Shown piece by piece: positions 51,235-60,325 of a stretch of 64,000 bases of DNA (position 1 is its first letter; every line of letters begins with the position of its first letter). Both the position numbers and the translations under genes were made by a program. Origin of the DNA: Candidatus Skiveiella danica. Its GTDB lineage: Bacteria > Pseudomonadota > Gammaproteobacteria > Burkholderiales > Burkholderiaceae_C. The DNA lies in the NCBI GenBank assembly GCA_016721925.1, contig JADKHE010000013.1, forward strand, positions 372,001-436,000. Direction: 5' to 3'. The notes under the pieces were generated by a model, which was given only the letters and a program-made list of their open reading frames with translations, made no database searches and was not told the origin of the DNA.

Positions 51235-51816
51235 TCAGCACTTTTCCTTACCGCAACCGGCCGGACTGGACATGTCAAGCAAGCTTGGTGCCGGATTCTT
51301 CTTGAGTGCCTCCGCCACCGCGATCTGAGCCGGGCTGACACATTCGTCGGCCAGCCGCTTGCCCGCCTTCTGGTCCATCAGCATCGACTTGTTCGACAGT
51401 TGCAGCCAGACTGCGCCACCATCATGATGGTCCTCCAGGCGTATCGCTCCGGTACTGGTGACTACCGGATGCATGCGATAGGCAAAACCCTTGCCCCGCA
51501 CACTGAAGTAGCCCGGCGCCTTGGGATCGGCTTCCACTACGACGGAAGCGCCGAGCTCACAGGGCAGGTTGCCGGTTTGGACTCGGTCGGCGATGGCGAG
51601 CTCAGCCGGCGTCAGCGCCACATCGGCAGCACGGATGCCCGCAGCCGCCTGATTTGCCGCACTGTTGAGCTGGGTGCGGCTGCTGGTTTCCGTCTTTTTG
51701 GCGGGCGCTTTCGCTGCAGTCTTCGTGGTCGGCTTCTTGGCCGTTTCGCCCGCAGGCTGCGCCAGCACCACTGAGGGCGACAAGAGGATCAGAGACAAGG
51801 CAAGCAGACGCTTCAT
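51235..51816 (-). CDS. Secreted protein of unknown function
   Basis: 193 residues from ATG 51816. Signal peptide MKRLLALSLILLSPSVVLAQ, then a Lys/Thr/Ala-rich linker (KKPTTKTAAKAPAKKTETSS) and a globular C-terminal part with LTPAELAIADRVQTGNLPCE, GKGFAYRMHPVVTSTGAIRL and LVWLQLSNKS-like WLQLSNKSMLMDQKAGKRLA. Three Cys in the mature part (LPCE, DECVS, GCGKEKC). It resembles uncharacterised betaproteobacterial periplasmic proteins that follow this TCA block; no function can be named. The upstream gene is the CoA lyase. Confidence 0.75.
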   Translation of the reverse strand: MKRLLALSLILLSPSVVLAQPAGETAKKPTTKTAAKAPAKKTETSSRTQLNSAANQAAAGIRAADVALTPAELAIADRVQTGNLPCELGASVVVEADPKAPGYFSVRGKGFAYRMHPVVTSTGAIRLEDHHDGGAVWLQLSNKSMLMDQKAGKRLADECVSPAQIAVAEALKKNPAPSLLDMSSPAGCGKEKC

Positions 51817-51842
51817 GGGAACTCCGTTCATGGATGGGTCAG

Positions 51843-52823
51843 TCAGTGTAGAAAATAGGACTGGATGGTATCGGGCAATGGCCGACCGGTCTGGTGGGCA
51901 CGCTCGATCACCTGCCAGTAGTAGCGGTAACTGGCCCGGTCGTGCAGCTGATTGTCGTGTCGAATCGGCGCCCAATCAGCCAAGGCCGCCGCTTCAATGA
52001 TGGCGCTGGCTCGCTCGATGTCGCGCTCCTGAGGTGCAAAGGCATCCAGAATGGGGCGGATCTGCCCCGGATGAATGCTCCACATGCGGGTGTAGCCCAG
52101 CTCCTGGGCGGCGCGGGTGGCGGCCGCCCGCAAGGCTTCGGAATCGGTCAACTCGGTCACCACGCAATGGGACGGGACCTTGCCGTGGGCGTGGCAGGCC
52201 GCGGCAATTTCCAGCTTGGCCCGCACCACGAGTGGGTGGGTGAACTGACCGCTTGACGACATGGCCTGTGCCGGGATCGCACCCCCGTGCGCGGACACGA
52301 AATCCATCAGCCCGAAGCTCAGGCTTTGCACCCGGGGATGGGCTGCGATCTCGAAGGCACGATGCACCGCCGCTGGCGACTCGATCAAGACGTGAAGAGG
52401 CAGATGGTCCGCCGACGCCGCCACCAGCGCCGTTTCGGCGCGCCGGACATCGTCCAGCGACTCGACCTTCGGAACCATGACGTGGGTGAGACGATGGCCG
52501 GCCTGGCCTGCAATCACGGCCATGTCGGACTCAAAGGCGGGGTGGTCCACCGGATGCACCCGCACCGCCACGCGGGCGTCAACTCCAGCCTCCAGGGCGA
52601 TCCGGGTGACAAGGGCGGCATGGTCCGCCTCGCCGCCCACGGGCGCGCCGTCCTCGCAATCCAAGGTGACATCGAACACGCAGGCGCCAAACTCTTCGGC
52701 CAGTTCGGACTGGAGTTGCAGGCTTTTGAGCATCCGCGCCTCCACGCCGCTGTAATGGTCACAGACCGGGAGTTGCCCCCCGGCAGCCTGTGCGCCCAGC
52801 AGGATCTCGCGCGGATGCTTCAC
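51843..52823 (-). CDS. HpcH/HpaI-type CoA-ester lyase (CitE/malyl-CoA lyase family)
   Basis: 326 residues, GTG start. TIM-barrel lyase with the substrate-binding Arg and metal site in FDVTLDCEDGAPVGGEADHA (about residue 50-69), VPKVESLDDVRRAETALVAA (about 115) and MWSIHPGQIRPILDAF near 250. Relatives cleave malyl-CoA, citramalyl-CoA or the citryl thioester of citrate lyase. No citD/F genes are present, so a stand-alone malyl- or citramalyl-CoA lyase is more likely. It follows mdh by 18 bp and is probably co-transcribed. Confidence 0.85.
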   Translation of the reverse strand: MKHPREILLGAQAAGGQLPVCDHYSGVEARMLKSLQLQSELAEEFGACVFDVTLDCEDGAPVGGEADHAALVTRIALEAGVDARVAVRVHPVDHPAFESDMAVIAGQAGHRLTHVMVPKVESLDDVRRAETALVAASADHLPLHVLIESPAAVHRAFEIAAHPRVQSLSFGLMDFVSAHGGAIPAQAMSSSGQFTHPLVVRAKLEIAAACHAHGKVPSHCVVTELTDSEALRAAATRAAQELGYTRMWSIHPGQIRPILDAFAPQERDIERASAIIEAAALADWAPIRHDNQLHDRASYRYYWQVIERAHQTGRPLPDTIQSYFLH

Positions 52824-52841
52824 GGACGCGGTGATGCCGAA

Positions 52842-53828
52842 TTACAGCAGGTGCTTGACGCCGTCTTGCTCGCCCTGCAGTTCGGCCAGGGTCTTGTTGA
52901 TGCATTCCTGCGAGAACGCGTCAATGGGCAGGCCTTCGACGATCTTGTACTCGCCGCCTTCGCAGGTGACGGGATAGCCGAACATCACTTCAGCCGGGAT
53001 GCCGTAGTCCCCGTTGGACGGGATGCCCATGGTGACCCACTTGCCGTTGGTGCCCAGGGCCCAGTCGCGCATGTGGTCGATGGCGGCGTTGGCTGCCGAA
53101 GCCGCCGACGACAGGCCACGGGCGGCGATGATGGCGGCGCCGCGCTTGCCGACGGTGGGCAGGAACACATTGGCGTTCCAGTCATGGTCGTTGATGGTGT
53201 CCTTGACCGATTTGCCGTTCACAGTGGCAAAGCGATAGTCGGCGTACATGGTCGGAGAATGGTTGCCCCACACGGCCAGCTTTTCGATGTCGCCCACGGC
53301 GCAGCCGATCTTGGCGGCGATCTGCGAGGCCGCACGGTTGTGATCCAGGCGCAGCATGGCGGTGAAATTCTTGGCGGGCAGGCTGGGGGCCGACTTCATG
53401 GCGATGTAGGCGTTGGTGTTGGCGGGGTTGCCCACGACCAGGACCTTGACGTTGCGCGAAGCCACCTTGTCCAGAGCCTTGCCCTGGGCAGTGAAAATCT
53501 GGGCATTGGCTGCCAGCAAGTCGGCGCGCTCCATGCCAGGGCCGCGCGGGCGGGCGCCGACCAGCAGCGCGTAGTCGGTGTCCTTGAAGGCAGTCATCGG
53601 GTCGGAGTGGGCTTCGATGCCGGCCAGCAGTGGGAAAGCGCAATCTTCCAGCTCCATGATCACGCCTTTGAGGGCGTTCTGCGCTTTTTCGTCCGGAATT
53701 TCCAGCAGCTGCAGGATGACCGGCTGGTCCTTGCCGAGCATTTCGCCCGATGCAATGCGGAACAAGAGGGCGTAACCGATTTGACCAGCTGCGCCGGTGA
53801 CGGCGACACGGACGGGTTTTTTGCTCAT
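52842..53828 (-). CDS. mdh: Malate dehydrogenase (NAD-dependent)
   Basis: 328 residues from ATG 53828. NAD-binding motif VAVTGAAGQIGYALLFRIAS at the N-terminus; substrate-binding VGARPRGPGMERADLL (about residue 90-105) and catalytic His in LAVWGNHSPTMYADYR near 190. The C-terminal ...QECINKTLAELQGEQDGVKHLL is typical of the proteobacterial form. It oxidises malate to oxaloacetate in the TCA cycle. The palindrome upstream (TCTTATATAAGA) and the divergent GntR regulator point to shared control. Confidence 0.97.
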   Translation of the reverse strand: MSKKPVRVAVTGAAGQIGYALLFRIASGEMLGKDQPVILQLLEIPDEKAQNALKGVIMELEDCAFPLLAGIEAHSDPMTAFKDTDYALLVGARPRGPGMERADLLAANAQIFTAQGKALDKVASRNVKVLVVGNPANTNAYIAMKSAPSLPAKNFTAMLRLDHNRAASQIAAKIGCAVGDIEKLAVWGNHSPTMYADYRFATVNGKSVKDTINDHDWNANVFLPTVGKRGAAIIAARGLSSAASAANAAIDHMRDWALGTNGKWVTMGIPSNGDYGIPAEVMFGYPVTCEGGEYKIVEGLPIDAFSQECINKTLAELQGEQDGVKHLL

Positions 53829-53942
53829 GACAGGAACTCCAGGACGTGGTTGTTGAAACAGGTGGACGGCATCCACACCCATGGCCTGGACACCGTTGAA
53901 CAGCCTTAGAGTTTACCCTCGATTTCCGCTCGCGTCAATTTG

Positions 53943-53966
53943 TCTTATGTCTTATATAAGATATGA
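53943..53966. promoter_or_regulatory. Palindromic operator between mdh and the GntR regulator
   Basis: TCTTATATAAGA (53950-53961) is a perfect 12-bp palindrome, extended by near-symmetrical ATGTC and GATAT flanks. TCTTAT occurs again at 53943-53948. It sits between the divergent mdh and gntR genes, a typical GntR-family operator arrangement. Confidence 0.7.
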
Positions 53967-54004
53967 TTTGCACCCGTGCCGGCGTATCCCTTACCCCTCT
54001 TTTG

Positions 54005-54799
54005 ATGTCCCAGACCTCGCCCTCTTCCGCTGAAAGCGCCGACCCGGCAGGGGCGCCGCCGCCCTTGCCGGCAACGCCGGCATTCAGTCCGCTGTACCAG
54101 CAAATCAAGGGTCTGATCCTGCAGAGCCTGCAAACCGGCGAATGGAAGCCAGGCGAGGCCATTCCCAGCGAGATGGAGTTGTCCGCGCGATTTCGGGTCA
54201 GCCAGGGCACGGTACGCAAGGCGATCGATGAATTGGCGGCCGAAAACCTGGTGGTGCGCCGCCAGGGCAAGGGCACCTTTGTTGCCACGCATTCCGAGCA
54301 GCACGTCCAGTACCGCTTCTTGCGGCTGATGCCGGATTCAGGCGACCTTGACGACGAAGGCCCGGCCCAGCGCAGCATCCTCGACTGCCGCCGGGTCCGT
54401 GCCGCTGCAGATGTGGCCCGCGCTCTTGCCCTGCGTCCGGGCGACGCAGTGATGCAGATCCGAAGGGTTCTCTCGTTCAAGGGCGTCCCGGCCATCCTGG
54501 AGGACGTGTGGCTTCCTGGACAGGCCTTCAAGGGGCTGAGCGCCGAAAAGATCGCACAGTATCCTGGACCCACCTATGCCATGTACGAGGCCGATTTCGG
54601 TGTGCGCATGGTGCGCGCGGTCGAAAATATCCGCGCCGTCGGTGCCGAGGTCGCACAGGGCGAGCTGCTTCAGGTCCCCGCCGGCACGCCCTTGCTCAGC
54701 GTCGAACGGATTGCCTACACCTACAACGATGTGCCAATGGAACTGCGCCGCGCCCTCTACCGCACCGACAGCCACCACTACCACAACGAACTGAACTGA
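54005..54799 (+). CDS. GntR/HutC-family transcriptional regulator
   Basis: 264 residues from ATG 54005. The winged HTH is SPLYQQIKGLILQSLQTGEW, IPSEMELSARFRVSQGTVRK and AIDELAAENLVVRRQGKGTF. A UTRA-type sensor domain follows (about 115-255), with VMQIRRVLSFKGVPAILEDV. It lies between mdh and sdhCDAB with a TCTTATATAAGA palindrome upstream, so control of TCA genes is likely. The effector is unknown. Confidence 0.9.
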   Translation: MSQTSPSSAESADPAGAPPPLPATPAFSPLYQQIKGLILQSLQTGEWKPGEAIPSEMELSARFRVSQGTVRKAIDELAAENLVVRRQGKGTFVATHSEQHVQYRFLRLMPDSGDLDDEGPAQRSILDCRRVRAAADVARALALRPGDAVMQIRRVLSFKGVPAILEDVWLPGQAFKGLSAEKIAQYPGPTYAMYEADFGVRMVRAVENIRAVGAEVAQGELLQVPAGTPLLSVERIAYTYNDVPMELRRALYRTDSHHYHNELN

Positions 54800-54921
54800 G
54801 CCACCCCTGTCTCGATCCGCGCCTTCGCTGCAATCCTCATGTCAGTTTGCTGCGTTGCAATAGAATTTATGGTTTCGTCATTGAATCTTCCAAGCGCTGT
54901 TACACCCACGAAAGTCACCTC

Positions 54922-55353
54922 ATGACCGAACCTGCAAAGAAGCGGCCTGAATTCCGCAACATCAATGCCTTAAAGGATCTCCCGAGTTACCGGTGGCCAC
55001 TGGCGTCCCTGGTGTCGGGCATGCACCGCATCAGCGGCGCCATCATGTTCCTGCTGATGCCGTTCATCATCTGGATGTTCGACACCTCGATCTCTTCCGA
55101 GATTTCGTTTGCAAAGTTCAAGTTCGCATTCAACGTCGGCATGCTGGGCCTGCCAGGGTTCCTCTGGAAACTGTTGGCACTGGCACTGATCTGGGCCTAC
55201 CTGCAGCACTTCATCGCCGGAATCCGCCATCTGTACATGGATGTGAACCATGCAGTCAGCAAGGAATTCGGCCGCTCTTCCGCCCTCGCAACCCTGGTTC
55301 TCAGCCTCGGCCTGACGGTCGTGCTGGGCGCCAAGCTGTTCGGCCTTTACTGA
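54922..55353 (+). CDS. sdhC: Succinate dehydrogenase cytochrome b556 subunit
   Basis: 143 residues with three membrane helices. The signature LVSGMHRISGAIMFLLMPFI (about 27-46) is the SdhC HRxSG motif, and LQHFIAGIRHLYMDVNHA carries the expected heme-ligand His. It anchors the SDH complex and binds heme b and quinone. First gene of sdhCDAB, 122 bp after the GntR gene. Confidence 0.94.
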   Translation: MTEPAKKRPEFRNINALKDLPSYRWPLASLVSGMHRISGAIMFLLMPFIIWMFDTSISSEISFAKFKFAFNVGMLGLPGFLWKLLALALIWAYLQHFIAGIRHLYMDVNHAVSKEFGRSSALATLVLSLGLTVVLGAKLFGLY

Positions 55354-55404
55354 AACCCACTGGCCAGCGCTACCGCACTGACTCAACTCAACGGGAAATC
55401 GACT

Positions 55405-55770
55405 ATGTCCGTGAATTACGGTTCCAAGCGCCTCGTGGTGGGCGCGCACTATGGTCTTCGCGACTGGCTCGGCCAGCGTGTCACGGCCGCCCTGATGGCC
55501 CTCTTCACCGTCGTCCTGCTGGCTCAGGTGCTGTTCAGCGCCGGTCCGATCAGCTACGACAAATGGGCCGGGATCTTCGCCTCGCAATGGATGAAGACAC
55601 TGACCTTCTGCGTGATCATTGCAATGCTCTACCACGTCTGGGTCGGCATGCGTGAGCTCTGGATGGACTACGTCAAGCCCATCGGCCTGCGTCTGGTCCT
55701 GAACACCTTCTCCCTGGTCTGGCTCGTGGGATGCGCAGGCTGGGCCATTCAAGTTCTGTGGCGCCTGTGA
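55405..55770 (+). CDS. sdhD: Succinate dehydrogenase membrane anchor subunit
   Basis: 121 residues with three membrane helices. GLRDWLGQRVTAALMALFTV near residue 14 and VIIAMLYHVWVGMRELWMDY (about 70-90), with the His/Arg pattern, fit SdhD. It pairs with SdhC as the membrane anchor. 51 bp after sdhC. Confidence 0.92.
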   Translation: MSVNYGSKRLVVGAHYGLRDWLGQRVTAALMALFTVVLLAQVLFSAGPISYDKWAGIFASQWMKTLTFCVIIAMLYHVWVGMRELWMDYVKPIGLRLVLNTFSLVWLVGCAGWAIQVLWRL

Positions 55771-55798
55771 GCCGCGTCGAATCGCAAGGCTGAAATTC

Positions 55799-57607
55799 AT
55801 GACCTATTCCAAGAACGAGATTACGAAACGGAAGTTCGATGTCATCATCGTCGGCGCCGGCGGCTCCGGCATGCGCGCTTCACTCCAGCTGGCGCGCGCC
55901 GGCCTGAATGTGGCAGTGCTGTCGAAGGTGTTCCCCACCCGCTCCCACACGGTCGCGGCACAGGGCGGTATCGGAGCCTCGCTGGGCAACATGTCCGAGG
56001 ACAACTGGCACTATCACTTCTACGACACGATCAAGGGCTCCGACTGGCTCGGCGACCAGGATGCGATCGAATTCATGTGCCGGGAAGCCCCCAAAGTCGT
56101 GTACGACCTCGAGCACATGGGCATGCCCTTCGACCGCAACCCTGATGGCACCATCTATCAGCGTCCGTTCGGCGGCCACACGGCCAACTACGGCGAGAAG
56201 CCGGTGCAGCGCGCCTGTGCGGCGGCCGACCGCACTGGTCACGCCATGCTGCACACGCTGTACCAGCAGAACGTCAAGGAAAAGACCAGCTTTTTCGTCG
56301 AATGGATGGCCCTGGATCTGATCCGTGACGCCGAGGGAGACGTCGTCGGTGTCACCGCGCTGGAAATGGAAACCGGCGACCTGCACATCCTGGAAGCCAA
56401 GACCGTGCTGCTGGCCACCGGTGGTGCCGGGCGCATCTTTGCAGCGTCCACCAACGCCTTCATCAATACGGGCGATGGGCTGGGCATGGCGGCACGGGCT
56501 GGCATTCCGCTGCAGGACATGGAGTTCTGGCAGTTCCACCCGACGGGCGTTCATGGCGCCGGCGTGCTGCTGACCGAAGGCTGCCGTGGCGAAGGTGCCA
56601 TCCTTCTGAACAGCAATGGCGAACGCTTCATGGAACGCTACGCGCCCACTCTGAAGGATCTGGCCCCGCGCGACTTCGTGTCTCGCTGCATGGACCAGGA
56701 AATCAAGGAAGGCCGGGGCTGCGGCCCCAACAAGGATCACATCCTGCTCAAGCTGGACCATCTGGGCGCTGAAACCATCCACAAGCGGCTGCCCTCGGTC
56801 TACGAGATCGGCGTGAACTTCGCCAACGTCGACATCACCCGCGAGCCGATTCCGGTGGTGCCCACCATCCATTACCAGATGGGCGGCATTCCGACCAACA
56901 TCAATGGTCAGGTGGTCACGCAAAATGCGGACAACAAGAGCGAAGTGGTCAACGGGCTCTATGCCGTCGGAGAGTGCTCCTGTGTCAGCGTGCACGGTGC
57001 CAACCGCCTCGGCACGAACTCCCTGCTTGACCTGCTGGTGTTCGGCCGCGCCGCCGGCAACCACATTGTCGAGTTTGCTTCCCGGAGCAAGGCACACAAG
57101 GCGCTGCCCGCTGACGCCGCCGACCGCACCCTGGAGCGGCTGAACCGCCTGGAAGCCGACGGCAGCGGCGAGTACGCTCAGGATGTCGCCAACGATTTGC
57201 GCGCCTCCATGCAGTTGCACGCCGGCGTGTTCCGCACGCAGGCCAGCATGGATGAAGGTGTCAAGAAGATCGCTGTCATCGCTGATCGCGTGAAGGCGAT
57301 CGGGCTGAAGGACAAATCACGTGTTTTCAACACCGCCCGCATCGAGGCACTCGAAGTGGAAAACCTGATCGAGGCCGCGCAGGCAACCATGGTGTCCGCG
57401 GCGGCGCGGCACGAATGCCGTGGCGCCCACACCGTCAATGACTACGAACGACCGGCCGACGATGCCGTATCGCCGCTGGGCCGTGACGACGCCAACTGGA
57501 TGAAGCACACCCTGTGGCACAGCGCCAGCAACAGCCTGACCTACAAGCCCGTCAATCTCAAGCCTCTGACGGTGGACAGCGTGCCGCCCAAGGTCCGGAC
57601 GTTCTAA
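55799..57607 (+). CDS. sdhA: Succinate dehydrogenase flavoprotein subunit
   Basis: 602 residues, standard length. FAD-binding Rossmann DVIIVGAGGSGMRASLQLAR and the covalent FAD His in PTRSHTVAAQGGIGASLGN (about 45). Substrate-binding FHPTGVHGAGVLLTEGCRGE (about 255) and RLGTNSLLDLLVFGRAAGNH (about 400). It oxidises succinate to fumarate; electrons pass to SdhB. Middle gene of the sdh operon. Confidence 0.97.
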   Translation: MTYSKNEITKRKFDVIIVGAGGSGMRASLQLARAGLNVAVLSKVFPTRSHTVAAQGGIGASLGNMSEDNWHYHFYDTIKGSDWLGDQDAIEFMCREAPKVVYDLEHMGMPFDRNPDGTIYQRPFGGHTANYGEKPVQRACAAADRTGHAMLHTLYQQNVKEKTSFFVEWMALDLIRDAEGDVVGVTALEMETGDLHILEAKTVLLATGGAGRIFAASTNAFINTGDGLGMAARAGIPLQDMEFWQFHPTGVHGAGVLLTEGCRGEGAILLNSNGERFMERYAPTLKDLAPRDFVSRCMDQEIKEGRGCGPNKDHILLKLDHLGAETIHKRLPSVYEIGVNFANVDITREPIPVVPTIHYQMGGIPTNINGQVVTQNADNKSEVVNGLYAVGECSCVSVHGANRLGTNSLLDLLVFGRAAGNHIVEFASRSKAHKALPADAADRTLERLNRLEADGSGEYAQDVANDLRASMQLHAGVFRTQASMDEGVKKIAVIADRVKAIGLKDKSRVFNTARIEALEVENLIEAAQATMVSAAARHECRGAHTVNDYERPADDAVSPLGRDDANWMKHTLWHSASNSLTYKPVNLKPLTVDSVPPKVRTF

Positions 57608-57632
57608 CCCGCAGCCTCACACGAGAAGATCC

Positions 57633-58337
57633 ATGCAAAAACGCACATTCCAGATCTACCGCTACGACCCGGAGAAGAACACCAAGCCCTACATGCAGAC
57701 CATCGAGGTTGAACTCGACGGCAACGAGCGCATGTTGCTGGACGCCTTGATGAAGCTCAAGGCCATGGACCCGACGATCTCATTCCGTCGTTCGTGCCGC
57801 GAAGGCGTCTGCGGATCGGACGCCATGAACATCAACGGCAAGAACGGTCTGGCCTGCCTGACCAACATGAACACGCTCAAGGGCACCATCGTGCTCAAGC
57901 CCTTGCCGGGTCTGCCCGTGATCCGCGACCTGATCGTGGACATGACGCAGTTCTTCAAGCAGTACAACTCGATCAAGCCGTACTTGATCAACGACAACGT
58001 GCCACCGGAGAAGGAACGGCTGCAAAGCCCCGAGGAGCGCGAAGAGCTCAACGGCCTTTACGAATGCATCCTGTGCGCGAGTTGCTCCACCAGTTGCCCG
58101 AGCTTCTGGTGGAACCCCGACAAGTTCGTTGGGCCGGCCGGTCTGTTGCAGGCCTACCGCTTCCTGGCCGATAGCCGCGATCAGGCCACTGGCGAGCGCC
58201 TGGATAACCTCGAAGACCCCTACCGCCTGTTCCGGTGCCACACGATCATGAACTGTGTCGATGTTTGCCCCAAGGGTTTGAACCCGACGCGTGCCATTGG
58301 AAAAATCAAGGAAATGATGGTCCTGCGGGCCGTCTGA
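57633..58337 (+). CDS. sdhB: Succinate dehydrogenase iron-sulfur subunit
   Basis: 234 residues. [2Fe-2S] site SCREGVCGSDAMNINGKNGL plus LAC; [4Fe-4S] site ECILCASCSTSCPSF; [3Fe-4S] site RCHTIMNCVDVCPKGLNPTR. It carries electrons from SdhA to ubiquinone in the SdhCD anchor. 25 bp after sdhA. Confidence 0.97.
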   Translation: MQKRTFQIYRYDPEKNTKPYMQTIEVELDGNERMLLDALMKLKAMDPTISFRRSCREGVCGSDAMNINGKNGLACLTNMNTLKGTIVLKPLPGLPVIRDLIVDMTQFFKQYNSIKPYLINDNVPPEKERLQSPEEREELNGLYECILCASCSTSCPSFWWNPDKFVGPAGLLQAYRFLADSRDQATGERLDNLEDPYRLFRCHTIMNCVDVCPKGLNPTRAIGKIKEMMVLRAV

Positions 58338-58349
58338 CGGAACCGATCG

Positions 58350-58661
58350 ATGAGCGACGCCTTTCTCCCTCAAGGGGCGCCCGGCGAGTTGCTCGACGAG
58401 CGGGACCTGAGCAAGCTGCGCTGGCGGTGCCGGCGTGGCCTGCTGGAGAACGACTTGCTGATCGAGAAGTTTTTTGAGCGATATGCCGGCAGTCTGACGG
58501 TGGGACAGGCACGGGGATTGCATGCTTTGATGGAGTTGGCAGACAACGACCTGTTGGACTTGTTGCTCTGGCGCAAGGAACCGGGGGTTGACATTACTAC
58601 AATGGAAATGAGCGAAGTGCTGGGGATGTTGCGTGGCGGGCGTGTTGGCGCCCGAGAGTAA
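58350..58661 (+). CDS. sdhE: SDH assembly factor SdhE (flavinylation factor)
   Basis: 103 residues. The SdhE core KLRWRCRRGLLENDLLIEKF carries the family's RGxxE motif, then LMELADNDLLDLLLWRKEPG. It helps attach FAD covalently to SdhA. 12 bp after sdhB and 37 bp before gltA, all in one operon. Confidence 0.93.
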   Translation: MSDAFLPQGAPGELLDERDLSKLRWRCRRGLLENDLLIEKFFERYAGSLTVGQARGLHALMELADNDLLDLLLWRKEPGVDITTMEMSEVLGMLRGGRVGARE

Positions 58662-58698
58662 CTCGCCGGATGATGGGCAAGAAAATCAAGGAACCGAA

Positions 58699-60009
58699 AT
58701 GAAACTTTCTGATAACAAAGCCACCCTGTCGTTCAGCAACGGCAGCCCCAGCGTTGATCTGCCTGTGTACCAGGGCAACATTGGTCCGGACGTCATCGAT
58801 ATCCGAAAGCTGTATGCACAGACGGGGATGTTCACCTATGACCCCGGCTTCCTGTCGACGGCATCGTGCCAGTCGGCCATCACCTACATCGATGGCGACA
58901 AAGGTGAGTTGCTGTACCGTGGATACCCGATCGAACAACTGGCCACCAGCTGCGATTACCTGGACACCTGCTATCTGCTACTCAAGGGCGAATTGCCCAA
59001 TGACAAGGAGCGCAAGGACTTCCACAAGCTCGTGATCAACCACACCATGGTCAACGAGCAGATGCAGTTTTTCCTGCGCGGCTTCCGCCGGGACGCCCAC
59101 CCGATGGCCGTACTGACGGGCTTGGTGGGCGCCCTGTCGGCCTTCTACCACGACAGCACGGACATCAACAACGCCGAGCACCGCGACGTTGCGGCGATTC
59201 GCCTGATCGCCAAGATGCCCACGCTTGTGGCCATGGCCTACAAGTACGGCATTGGCCAGCCTTTCATGTACCCGAAGAATGACCTGAGCTACGCTGGCAA
59301 CTTCCTGCGCATGATGTTCGGCACACCGTGCGAGGACTATGTGGTCAACCCGGTCATCGAGCGGGCGATGGACCGGATCTTCATCCTGCATGCGGACCAC
59401 GAGCAGAACGCATCCACCTCGACGGTGCGTCTGTGCGGCTCGTCCGGCACCAACCCGTTTGCCGCCATCGCAGCCGGCGTGGCCTGCCTGTGGGGCCCCG
59501 CGCACGGAGGTGCCAACGAAGCCTGCCTGAACATGCTGGAAGACATCCAGCGCCAGGGCGGCGTGTCCAAGGTCGGCCAGTTCATGGAACAGGTCAAGGA
59601 CAAGAACTCCGGCGTGAAGCTGATGGGCTTTGGCCACCGCGTGTACAAGAACTACGACCCGCGCGCAAAGCTCATGCAGGAAACCTGCAACGAGGTTCTG
59701 GCCGAACTGGGCCTGGAGAACGACCCGCTGTTCAAACTGGCCAAGGAACTCGAAAAAATTGCCCTGGAAGACGAATACTTCGTCTCGCGCAAGCTCTACC
59801 CGAACGTCGACTTCTACTCCGGTATCGTGCAGCGCGCCATTGGCATTCCGGTCAACCTGTTCACCGGCATTTTTGCCCTTGCCCGCACTGTCGGATGGAT
59901 TGCCCAGCTCAACGAGATGATCAGCGATCCGGAGTACAAGATCGGCCGACCGCGCCAGTTGTTCACCGGCTCCGTCCGGCGCGATGTGAAGCCACTGTCC
60001 CAGCGCTGA
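58699..60009 (+). CDS. gltA: Citrate synthase (type II, hexameric)
   Basis: 436 residues from ATG 58699; the preceding in-frame sequence is non-conserved. Catalytic residues fall in LHADHEQNASTSTVRLCGSS (about 230) and KLMGFGHRVYKNYDPRAKLM (about 305), with ALARTVGWIAQLNEM near 390. It condenses oxaloacetate and acetyl-CoA. Last gene of the sdh-gltA operon; a strong terminator follows. Confidence 0.97.
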   Translation: MKLSDNKATLSFSNGSPSVDLPVYQGNIGPDVIDIRKLYAQTGMFTYDPGFLSTASCQSAITYIDGDKGELLYRGYPIEQLATSCDYLDTCYLLLKGELPNDKERKDFHKLVINHTMVNEQMQFFLRGFRRDAHPMAVLTGLVGALSAFYHDSTDINNAEHRDVAAIRLIAKMPTLVAMAYKYGIGQPFMYPKNDLSYAGNFLRMMFGTPCEDYVVNPVIERAMDRIFILHADHEQNASTSTVRLCGSSGTNPFAAIAAGVACLWGPAHGGANEACLNMLEDIQRQGGVSKVGQFMEQVKDKNSGVKLMGFGHRVYKNYDPRAKLMQETCNEVLAELGLENDPLFKLAKELEKIALEDEYFVSRKLYPNVDFYSGIVQRAIGIPVNLFTGIFALARTVGWIAQLNEMISDPEYKIGRPRQLFTGSVRRDVKPLSQR

Positions 60010-60028
60010 TCCGCTCTGCCTTGGCATC

Positions 60029-60062
60029 AACCCGCGCGGTGGTCACACCGGCGGGTTTTTTC
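60029..60062 (+). terminator. Intrinsic terminator after gltA
   Basis: AACCCGC with GCGGGTT, stacked on CGGTG with CACCG around a GTCA loop (one bulged base), then a six-T run. Confidence 0.92.
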
Positions 60063-60080
60063 TTGCCTGCTCCTTTTTCA

Positions 60081-60123
60081 GTAGCGGCCAGTGACCGAAT
60101 GATGCTGGGACGTGCCGAGAATT
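60081..60123 (+). repeat. Dispersed ATAGC/GACC element, copy 8
   Basis: GTAGC (one mismatch), 7 nt, GACC, GAAT, GATGCTGGGACG, then TGCC. It lies between the gltA terminator and lysR. Confidence 0.65.
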
Positions 60124-60293
60124 ACCCGCATTATTCTGGAACGACGTCGCACGGGGCTTAACCCCGCTCTCCCGCGGCTGCGGGGCGCTCGGATGTCACT
60201 GATTCAAGCCCGTTCAGGGCAACACACCGCAATTGGGCAATTCTGTCATCGTCGTTAGAGACGACGAGAGCCATCCAAATAGTAGAAAATTTG

Positions 60294-60318
60294 AAGTCTT
60301 CTCTGATCGAGAAGACTT
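60294..60318. promoter_or_regulatory. Perfect 10-bp inverted repeat just before lysR
   Basis: AAGTCTTCTC (60294-60303) and GAGAAGACTT (60309-60318) with a 5-nt loop, extended by G-T wobbles, ends 7 nt before the lysR ATG. No Shine-Dalgarno is visible. Could be an autoregulatory LysR site or an mRNA hairpin. A smaller hairpin (CGTCGT with ACGACG) is at 60250-60266. Confidence 0.55.
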
Positions 60319-60325
60319 TGACACC

